Shown here one piece after another: positions 1 through 6,073 of a DNA stretch of 12,921 nucleotides (its first letter is position 1; each line of letters starts with the position of its first letter). The stretch is from Tannerella sp. GTDB taxonomy: Bacteria; Bacteroidota; Bacteroidia; Bacteroidales; Tannerellaceae. The stretch lies in NCBI GenBank assembly GCA_031289445.1, contig JAITPL010000019.1, positions 1-12,921 on the forward strand, written 5' to 3'. The translations under genes were made by a program, and so were the position numbers. The notes beneath the pieces were generated by a model, which had not been told where the DNA came from, made no database searches, and was given only the letters and a program-made list of their open reading frames with translations.

Positions 1-121
<121 letters not shown>

Positions 122-186
122 TTAATTGTTTGATAATTAATTTATTAATTCATCTCTCTGAATATAATTTCTCTTCTTTCAAGCTG

Positions 187-218
187 CAAAGTTACATATT
201 AATAATTATATAACCAAA
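187..218 (-). promoter_or_regulatory. Bacteroidetes-type promoter of gap
   Basis: On the minus strand a TAACTTTG -7 box (187-194) fits the consensus TAnnTTTG. It is preceded, after a 20-base AT-rich spacer, by TTTG (215-218) as the -33 box. The predicted start near 180 gives a leader of about 70 bases that is AT-rich and has no Shine-Dalgarno sequence. The rest of the 110-337 spacer shows no gene and no convincing terminator after prfB. Confidence 0.75.
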
Positions 219-337
219 CAAATAAGTGATTTTTTTTGCCCTCGCACCACTTCAAGCCGTTAGCGCACTAGTTGCCAAAAGATTTATCTTCAACGCTACA
301 GAACGTGGCCTTACTCCGCAACAAAATTGCAAAAGAA

Positions 338-1442
338 TCACCCGAATTCCATCAGATAGGCTTTGATAAAGTCGTCGATCTCGCCGTCCATCACGCCGTT
401 GACGTCGGATGTCTGATAGTTTGTGCGATGGTCTTTGACGCGACGGTCGTCGAAAACGTAACTGCGTATCTGCGACCCCCATTCAATCTTTTTCTTGCCG
501 GCCTCTACCTTGGCTTTCTCCGCTAAACGATGCTGCATCTCCTTGTCGTACAGTATGGAACGCAGATGCCGCATGGCGTTCTCACGGTTTTTGGGCTGGT
601 CGCGGGTTTCGGTGTTCTCTATAAGTATTTCCTCTTCCTCGCCGGTGTAGGGGTCTTTGTACTGATAACGCAGGCGGACGCCCGATTCTACCTTGTTGAC
701 GTTCTGACCGCCTGCTCCGCTCGAACGGAAGGTATCCCACGAGATACAGGCCTGATTGATGTTCACTTCGATAGTCTCGTCAACGAGCGGGGCAACAAAG
801 ACGGATGCAAACGAGGTCATGCGCTTGCCCTGAGCGTTGTAGGGCGACACCCGCACAAGGCGATGCACTCCGTTCTCGCCCTTCAGATAACCGTAGGCAT
901 AGTCGCCTTCTATCTGTATGGTTGCGGTCTTGATGCCTGCATCGTCGCCGTCCAGCAGATTGGTGATGGAGACCTTGAACTTGCCGGCTTCTCCCCAGCG
1001 CATATACATACGCATAAGCATCTGTGCCCAGTCCTGACTCTCGGTGCCGCCGGCGCCGGAGTTGATTTTGAGGACGCAACTCATCTGGTCGGCTTCCTCG
1101 CGTAACATGTTGCGAAACTCCAAGTCCTCAACCAGTTTCTTTGTGCGTGCGTATGCCGCATCCACCTCTTCTTCGCTCGTTACGCCTTCCTTGACGTACT
1201 CGAAAGCGAGGCTCAACTCTTCCGTTGCATCATGCACTTCCCTGTAGAGTTCAAGCCATTTCTTCAGTCCCTTGACTATCTGCATCTGTGCATCTGCACG
1301 TTTGGCGTCTGCCCAGAAAGCAGGGTCTTGAGTTCTCAGCTCTTCTTCTTCGAGCTGAACGGTCTTGGCATCGACGTCAAAGATACCTCCTCAACGCATC
1401 CTCGCGTTCCAACAGTTCTTTTAGTTGGTCTAATGTTATCAT
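338..1442 (-). CDS. prfB: Peptide chain release factor 2, expressed by programmed +1 frameshift
   Basis: RF2 recognises UGA and UAA stop codons in the ribosomal A site and triggers peptide release. Translation begins at the ATG at 1440-1442. It reads 21 codons to an in-frame TGA (1377-1379) and must shift +1 there to enter the 346-codon frame that ends at 338, giving 367 residues, normal for RF2. The GGQ peptide-release motif lies at about residues 244-246 in SSGAGGQNVN. The stop-codon tripeptide, usually SPF in RF2, is SPY at about 199-201. A start at the internal ATG near 1285 would lose the first 52 residues and should not be used. The gene follows the GNAT gene by 9 bases with no visible promoter, so it is probably co-transcribed with the leuS-to-GNAT genes. 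The frameshift makes RF2 autoregulatory: low RF2 slows UGA reading and raises frameshifting. Confidence 0.97.
1376..1391 (-). promoter_or_regulatory. RF2 programmed +1 frameshift site
   Basis: The minus strand reads AGG AGG TAT CTT TGA C. It contains a Shine-Dalgarno-like AGGAGG (1386-1391), a 3-base TAT spacer, a slippery CTT (1380-1382) and the UGA (1377-1379) followed by C. This matches the E. coli prfB element AGGGGG-TAT-CTT-TGA-C in order and spacing. After slippage CTT pairs as UUU and the ribosome continues with GAC (1376-1378), in phase with the long downstream frame. Confidence 0.96.
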
Positions 1443-1451
1443 AATTGTTTA

Positions 1452-1949
1452 TTAATGTTTAAAATCATCTTTATTCAGTTCCCTGCGCCAGTAATACATT
1501 GGCGGAGAAGTGTCCTTGAAGTCCAGCGAGGCATACAGATTCCGGGCAACAAGGTTGTCGTGGCGGACTTCCAGAGTAACCCGGCTGCAATCAAGACCGT
1601 CGGCCGTCTCTACTATCTTCTCAAGCAGCTTTCGACCTATGCCTCTACCCCGATATTCCTTCAACACAATCACATCGTGAATGTTTAGCATCGGGTGCAT
1701 TGTAAAGGTCGAAAAGTTCTCGAAAGCGACCAGCATACCGCAATACACGCCATCACATAAAGCCAGCAAAACTGCCGACTTATAGTCTTTGTCAAGTTTC
1801 TCCGTCAAGAGCGTTTGCTGCGAGGGCGTCAAGGGTTTGCCGCCTCCCATCTCGTCGGCAATATAAGCGTTGAGCAGCTCGCCAAACGCCTTAATATCAG
1901 CCGCATTGGAGAAATCACATCTCCGTACTGTTACTGTTGTTTCTTTCAT
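1452..1949 (-). CDS. GNAT-family N-acetyltransferase
   Basis: This is a 165-residue cytoplasmic acetyltransferase that should transfer an acetyl group from acetyl-CoA to an amine; the substrate is unknown. The GNAT motif A is clear at about residues 92-112, with EYRGRGIGRKLLEKI forming the acetyl-CoA pyrophosphate loop (R-G-R-G-I-G). Motif B follows with LEVRHDNLVARNLYASLDF at about 126-144. The ATG at 1947-1949 is chosen, 7 bases after the RNA ligase stop. A TTG six codons upstream lies inside the ligase gene and is unlikely to be used. An AAGGA about 10 bases before the ATG may help initiation. The stop is doubled (TAATAA) just before prfB. Some GNATs near nucleases are tRNA-acetylating toxins, but there is no small antitoxin gene beside this one, so an ordinary protein or metabolite acetyltransferase is more likely. 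Confidence 0.9.
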   Translation of the reverse strand: MKETTVTVRRCDFSNAADIKAFGELLNAYIADEMGGGKPLTPSQQTLLTEKLDKDYKSAVLLALCDGVYCGMLVAFENFSTFTMHPMLNIHDVIVLKEYRGRGIGRKLLEKIVETADGLDCSRVTLEVRHDNLVARNLYASLDFKDTSPPMYYWRRELNKDDFKH

Positions 1950-1956
1950 TTGATTT

Positions 1957-3321
1957 TTATCCTTCAATATCTTCAGTTCCTTTGTCTAATTGCTCTGTTT
2001 CCTTCAGCAAAAACGCCTTGCTCTTGAGTTTGAATGCCTCGTTATTATCAATTATCCGTATAACGATACCCTCGGCAGGCACGTTGTTTTTGCATAGATA
2101 GCAACGCTTTTCGATATAAAATTCGGGTTTCTGCTTCAATCGCTCGTACAACTGCGTTTGCCAGCGTTGCAGATAGTCTGCCTGCTCCTCTTCGGTAGCA
2201 TTTTCGGGGGGAGTGTACGGCACATAATCGGTAGTCTTGCCCGAATCAAGGTAGGGTACCGGTTGCAATCCGTTCGACTTGCACCACCCGGCCACCTCAA
2301 AGGGGTCCAGCTCACTGACGACGCCTGTTTTGCTCGTGTTGGTGATGCGGTAAACAAACAGTCCGTAATGAATGCCGTTGACATATTCCTGCGCGTCGGG
2401 TTGCTTGAAACCGTAATCGTATTCTCCCTGAATGGAAGAGCCGTTAGGCAGGAAGCCTACAATCTCGCCGTAAACGCTTTGTCCGTCGGCGAGTTTGCCC
2501 TTCAAAACATCAGTATAAACGCGAGTCCAGATGTCGTCTTCATAGAAAACGCGGTTAACCTTCTTGTATGCGGGAGTTTTGATAACGCGCCGACTCGACC
2601 ATACATCGCGGTAATACACATTGCCGCCCAGAAATATATTTGCCAGCCAAACTAAGGGACGCCACTTGAATTTGTGCACCAAAACGCGCCCTACGCATAT
2701 CGAAGTGCCATGCAGCTTGTAGGATATATGAATGCGATACTGCGGCATGATTTGCTCCAAATGATTGTCAAGTCTCTCGGTCTCGTAATGGAAGCGCCAC
2801 TGGCGGTCAACGATTTTCTCCGAAAGGTTCTTTCTGGGCTTGTAATTCTGTGTTTTGGGATTCTTGTGCTTGACTACGTACTTCTCGCATATAGTAATGC
2901 CTTTGACGGTATCGAAGCACTCTGCTTCCAGTATTTCGCCGGCAACATTTTCACCTTCCTCGTTGAGGAAATCGAAATGCGAAAGCGGCACTATAAATCC
3001 GTTGCTCACGACGCCACGCAGGCGTATAGCCCGCACGCGACCGTGCTTGTCGAACATACCTGTCTTCCCGGGGTTTTTGTTTTCGCCCTGACCTGTGCGG
3101 TACAGACTGTTTTCGGCCAAAAACAACTGACTTATCTTGCACTCGATAGGGAAAAGCACAACCTTATCGCCGACATGCGTATTCAAATCGACAATCACGT
3201 CTTCGCCATTGACGACGGCTATCTTGAGTCTGTCGGCATTGGGATGCGGTTTTATCTCCTTGACAGTAATAGGTCGAGCCGCATAATTCCTATGCTCCGA
3301 AATCTGTTCAACTACACTCAT
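1957..3321 (-). CDS. RNA ligase resembling the DRB0094/Rnl5 family
   Basis: This 454-residue protein has the ordered motifs of an ATP-dependent covalent nucleotidyltransferase that seals RNA. Motif I is YKLHGTS at 201-207, with K202 as the predicted AMP-accepting lysine; the KxHG form is typical of RNA rather than DNA ligases. Motif III is YGEI at 284-287, IIIa is FVYRI at 322-326, IV is EGIVIR at 417-422, and V is FKLKSKAFL at 430-438 with K431 and K433. The first ~110 residues look like a separate OB-like domain (ITVKEIKPHPNADRLKI), an arrangement I recall from the Deinococcus DRB0094 (Rnl5) enzyme, which seals 3'-OH/5'-phosphate ends with RNA on the 3'-OH side. At 454 residues it seems longer than that enzyme, with extra sequence between motifs I and III. 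It starts 16 bases after the nuclease stop and 7 bases before the GNAT start, so it is translated as part of a compact cassette. Substrate is not determinable here. Confidence 0.88.
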   Translation of the reverse strand: MSVVEQISEHRNYAARPITVKEIKPHPNADRLKIAVVNGEDVIVDLNTHVGDKVVLFPIECKISQLFLAENSLYRTGQGENKNPGKTGMFDKHGRVRAIRLRGVVSNGFIVPLSHFDFLNEEGENVAGEILEAECFDTVKGITICEKYVVKHKNPKTQNYKPRKNLSEKIVDRQWRFHYETERLDNHLEQIMPQYRIHISYKLHGTSICVGRVLVHKFKWRPLVWLANIFLGGNVYYRDVWSSRRVIKTPAYKKVNRVFYEDDIWTRVYTDVLKGKLADGQSVYGEIVGFLPNGSSIQGEYDYGFKQPDAQEYVNGIHYGLFVYRITNTSKTGVVSELDPFEVAGWCKSNGLQPVPYLDSGKTTDYVPYTPPENATEEEQADYLQRWQTQLYERLKQKPEFYIEKRCYLCKNNVPAEGIVIRIIDNNEAFKLKSKAFLLKETEQLDKGTEDIEG

Positions 3322-3337
3322 AGTTCTATATTTTGAT

Positions 3338-4345
3338 TTACAACTCTCTTAATTTTTCATTTATTTCCTCACTGCTTGGTAAAAGTCTCCAATAGTTTTC
3401 GGGCAAAATTGCCGTTGTAGTGTAAGTCGCTACGCCGATAGGCAAAGCGCTTGTTTTTAGCGAATATTCTACTACCGTTCTGTTTTTCTCCTTGCAAATA
3501 ATAATGCCGATTGCATCGTTTTCGTTGGGTAGCTTGACTTTATCGTTCAAAATAGACAGATAAAATTCCATTTTCCCTTTATATTCAGGCTGAAACTCGC
3601 CGATTTTCAGTTCTACCGCCACTAGACACTGCAACTGACGATGGAATAGTAATAAATCAATAAAGTACTCTTTATCATCTACTTCCACGCGAAATTGATT
3701 GCCTGCAAAAGTAAAGAATCCACCCATTTCAAGCAAGAACTTGCGAATATTGCTTACCAAGGCATTTTCCAACTCGCTCTCGGAATGCTCGTTGGCAAGG
3801 TTAAGGAAGCCGAAAGAATATTCATCTTTCACAGCCAAAACGGCCTGATTTTTAATCTTTTCAGGCAATGTTTCATCAAAATTTGTTTGATTTGCCAGAT
3901 ATTTTTCGTAGATTTTATTCCCGATCTGATTGATCAGCACATTTTTTGTCCAACCGAATTTTCGCGTTGAACGAATGTAAAACTCGCGTTCAAGACTATC
4001 CTTACACTTGTTCATGATCGCGATATGTTTTGTCCAACTGATTTCTCCAACTAATGGTTGGAGATTTTCAACTGCATGATATTCAGTATAGAACTGCGCC
4101 ATCGACCATAGGTTTGCAACCGCAAAGCCACTTACACCCGGAAACTCCGACTGCAATTCTTTTGACAAAGCCGGCACTATCGACTTGCCCCAACTCTCTG
4201 CCTGTTTTTCGGCAATGGACTTGCCAATCTCCCAATAAAGGTTGATTAACTGCACATTAACTGCCTTCATAGCATCGTACTGCGCCTGCCGAATTTTTTG
4301 CTTGATTTCGGTGATAAAATCGGTCTGTATTTTTGATAAACTCAT
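3338..4345 (-). CDS. YhcG/DUF1016-type PDDEXK nuclease domain protein
   Basis: This 335-residue protein has two parts. Residues 1 to about 160 are an alpha-helical DUF1016 N-terminal region, with signatures NLYWEIGKSI and GFAVANLWSMAQFY. The C-terminal part from about 185 is a PDDEXK nuclease fold: E191 in ELENAL, D230 in FIDLLLFHR, then E245 and K247 in VAVELKIGEF, and the downstream QPEYKGKMEFYLS helix. The metal-binding residues are all present, so it is probably active. The family occurs across bacteria, often beside restriction systems or mobile DNA, and its role is poorly defined. GC content is clearly lower than that of its neighbours (three 60-base samples gave 33-40%, versus 53-58% in leuS and recQ), suggesting acquisition. 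The start overlaps the stop of a DUF1810 remnant as ATGA, and the RNA ligase follows after 16 bases. Confidence 0.9.
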   Translation of the reverse strand: MSLSKIQTDFITEIKQKIRQAQYDAMKAVNVQLINLYWEIGKSIAEKQAESWGKSIVPALSKELQSEFPGVSGFAVANLWSMAQFYTEYHAVENLQPLVGEISWTKHIAIMNKCKDSLEREFYIRSTRKFGWTKNVLINQIGNKIYEKYLANQTNFDETLPEKIKNQAVLAVKDEYSFGFLNLANEHSESELENALVSNIRKFLLEMGGFFTFAGNQFRVEVDDKEYFIDLLLFHRQLQCLVAVELKIGEFQPEYKGKMEFYLSILNDKVKLPNENDAIGIIICKEKNRTVVEYSLKTSALPIGVATYTTTAILPENYWRLLPSSEEINEKLREL

Positions 4346-4413
4346 ATTCTTATTTGATAATCACTGCTTTGAGCAGAAAGAAAGCGGTCTAAATTATTGT
4401 TTGTCGTTTCCAT
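4342..4413 (-). pseudogene. N-terminal remnant of a DUF1810 family gene
   Basis: A 23-codon frame begins ATG at 4411-4413, only 3 bases after the leuS stop, and ends in TGA at 4342-4344, overlapping the nuclease ATG. Its residues LDRFLSAQSSDYQ match the usual N-terminus of DUF1810 proteins as I recall it (about 140 residues, normally continuing with an ALxEIxxGRKxSHWMW-like stretch). Homology stops after DYQ, where the reading runs into IRI and the stop. It is therefore a 5' fragment, left at a recombination junction. It could now act as a translated leader that couples leuS translation to the nuclease. The family call rests on about 13 residues. Confidence 0.6.
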
Positions 4414-4416
4414 TTT

Positions 4417-6015
4417 TTATTTTGCATCATAACTCCAGTCTTTCGCCCTGCCCAACGGCGGCTCGCCTGTCTCGGTGGGGAGAAATTTATCCACTTCGGG
4501 CAGCTCTATCGGCAGGTCTTCGGGAGCAACGGTATAGGGCATTCCGTCCTTGTAATAGATAGGGAAAGGCTCGCCCCAGTAGCGCTGGCGGCTGAAAATG
4601 GCGTCGCGCAGGCGGTAGTTGACTTTCACTTTGCCCAAGCCGTTTTCTTCGATATATTCTTTGGCTTTCTCAATCGCTTCCTTCACGGTCAAACCATTCA
4701 AGAAACCTGAATTAGTCATGATTCCATCCTTGGCGTCGAAACTTTTTTCGCTTACGTCGGCGTCTTCAATCAGCGGGATAACCGGCAGGTCGAAATATCG
4801 GGCAAAAGCATAGTCGCGGCTGTCGTGCGCGGGAACGGCCATGATAGCGCCTGTACCGTAACCGGCTAATACATAGTCGGATATCCAGATGGGAATCTCG
4901 GCGCCGTTCACAGGATTTATGGCATACGAACCGCTGAAAACGCCTGTGACTTTGCGGTCGGCAATGCGTTCGCGCTCTGTGCGGCGTTTGACGCTTTCGA
5001 TGTAAGCATCTACTTCGGCCTTCTGTTCGGGAGTAACAATCAAAGGCACATACTCGCTTTCAGGCGCAAGCACCATAAAAGTAACGCCATAAATAGTGTC
5101 GGCTCGTGTCGTGAAAACGGTTAGTTGCGAATTGATATTTGAGATTTTGAAATTGAGTTCGGCGCCTTCCGAGCGTCCTATCCAGTTTCGTTGCGTTTCT
5201 TTCAGCGAGTCGGTCCAGTCGATTGTATCCAAGCCGTCCAAAAGCCGCTGTGCATACGCCGAGACCCGCAACGACCACTGCTTCATCTTGCGTTGCTCGA
5301 CAGGATGACCGCCTCTGACCGAAACGCCTTCGCTGACCTCGTCATTAGCCAGCACCGTACCCAAGGCCGGACACCAGTTAACGCTCATATCGGCAAGATA
5401 CGCAATGCGGTAGTTCATAAGCGTTTCCTGCTGCTTGCGCTCGTCCCACGATTTCCATTCGTCCGCCGTGAAATGCAGTTCTTCGGTTTGGGCAATATTC
5501 AGATTCTTATTCCCCTGAATTTCAAAACATTCAATGATTTCATTAATCGGTCGGGCTTGTTTTGCGTCATAACAGTAATACGAGTGAAACATCAGGCAGA
5601 ATGCCCATTGAGTCCATGTATAAAATTCGGGGTCGCAGGTGCGTACTTCGCGCTCCCAATCGAACGAGAAACCGATTTTGTCAAGTTGTTCCCTGTATCT
5701 TTTGATATTTTGCTCTGTCGTAACGGCAGGGTGTTGCCCTGTCTGGATGGCGTATTGTTCGGCCGGCAGACCGTAGGCGTCATAGCCCATGGGATGCAGC
5801 ACGTTGAAGCCTTTCAGCCGTTTGTAGCGGGCGTAGATATCCGAAGCAATGTAACCGAGCGGATGCCCTACGTGCAAACCTGCTCCCGACGGATAGGGGA
5901 ACATATCCAAAACGTAATATTTAGGCTTATTTTCGTCGATCTCGACCTTATAAGTCTTATTCTCTTTCCAGCAGGCCTGCCACTTTTGTTCTATCTCTCT
6001 AAAATTATAATCCAT
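4417..6015 (-). CDS. leuS: Leucyl-tRNA synthetase, truncated after the editing domain
   Basis: LeuRS charges tRNA-Leu with leucine and hydrolyses mischarged products. The 532 residues here cover the class I catalytic N-half: the HIGH motif as HVGHP at 48-52, and [15 protein letters not shown] at 213-226. They also cover the CP1 editing domain ([10 protein letters not shown] at 302-311, [10 protein letters not shown] at 392-401) and the return to the catalytic fold at [11 protein letters not shown] (476-486). The frame ends at WSYDAK-stop, just where family members continue to the MPGFAGSSWYYLRY-type region. The KMSKS loop, anticodon-binding domain and C-terminal domain are missing; family length is about 860-960. 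As it stands it should not charge tRNA, although the editing domain looks intact. A complete leuS or the missing C-half must exist elsewhere, or the junction is an assembly error. ATG start 13-15 bases after mRNA start region; no Shine-Dalgarno. Confidence 0.93.
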   Translation of the reverse strand: MDYNFREIEQKWQACWKENKTYKVEIDENKPKYYVLDMFPYPSGAGLHVGHPLGYIASDIYARYKRLKGFNVLHPMGYDAYGLPAEQYAIQTGQHPAVTTEQNIKRYREQLDKIGFSFDWEREVRTCDPEFYTWTQWAFCLMFHSYYCYDAKQARPINEIIECFEIQGNKNLNIAQTEELHFTADEWKSWDERKQQETLMNYRIAYLADMSVNWCPALGTVLANDEVSEGVSVRGGHPVEQRKMKQWSLRVSAYAQRLLDGLDTIDWTDSLKETQRNWIGRSEGAELNFKISNINSQLTVFTTRADTIYGVTFMVLAPESEYVPLIVTPEQKAEVDAYIESVKRRTERERIADRKVTGVFSGSYAINPVNGAEIPIWISDYVLAGYGTGAIMAVPAHDSRDYAFARYFDLPVIPLIEDADVSEKSFDAKDGIMTNSGFLNGLTVKEAIEKAKEYIEENGLGKVKVNYRLRDAIFSRQRYWGEPFPIYYKDGMPYTVAPEDLPIELPEVDKFLPTETGEPPLGRAKDWSYDAK

Positions 6016-6040
6016 TGCGTTTACTTATAGAAAATTCGTG

Positions 6041-6048
6041 CAAAGGTA
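6041..6048 (-). promoter_or_regulatory. Probable leuS promoter (-7 box)
   Basis: The 58-base gap between mnmE and leuS carries TACCTTTG on the minus strand, a full match to the Bacteroidetes -7 consensus TAnnTTTG, about 26 bases before the leuS ATG. The -33 box is weak: the best candidate, TTTC at 6070-6073, follows a 21-base spacer and overlaps the mnmE stop. The spacer itself is made of the TTCTCAA heptamer repeat. leuS and the genes after it can thus be transcribed separately from mnmE. Confidence 0.6.
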
Positions 6049-6054
6049 AGCAAT

Positions 6055-6072
6055 TTAATTGAGAATTGAGAA
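6055..6072 (+). repeat. Heptamer repeat (ATTGAGA) in the mnmE-leuS gap
   Basis: Two-and-a-half copies of a 7-base unit, TTAATTGAGAATTGAGAA. The identical 18 bases occur again at 12791-12808 after recQ. Here the repeat sits between the -7 and -33 positions of the leuS promoter. Confidence 0.8.
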
Positions 6073-6073
6073 A

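Noticed and set aside
241..337. A terminator or small RNA after prfB
   Set aside because: I found no stable stem with a T-run on the minus strand; only short direct repeats of GGCAA.
530..1105. A 191-codon open frame antisense to prfB, with hydrophobic stretches
   Set aside because: Complement of the conserved RF2 core; hydrophobicity comes from the reverse of charged codons.
1452..1949. GNAT as a toxin of a toxin-antitoxin pair
   Set aside because: There is no small ribbon-helix-helix antitoxin gene beside it; the neighbours are the RNA ligase and prfB.
1950..1967. TTG start for the GNAT gene, adding six residues
   Set aside because: It lies inside the RNA ligase gene and an ATG is available at 1949 with a purine-rich stretch upstream.
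4420..5573. Near-match between the DNA at the leuS end (4417-4433) and at 5557-5573 (both encode Tyr-Asp-Ala-Lys), 15 of 17 bases
   Set aside because: Tempting as microhomology behind the truncation, but the DNA next to the junction continues into the DUF1810 fragment and not into leuS; a chance match is likely.
5191..6030. A 279-codon open frame antisense to leuS
   Set aside because: Opposite a clear LeuRS reading frame, with no domain or start signal of its own.
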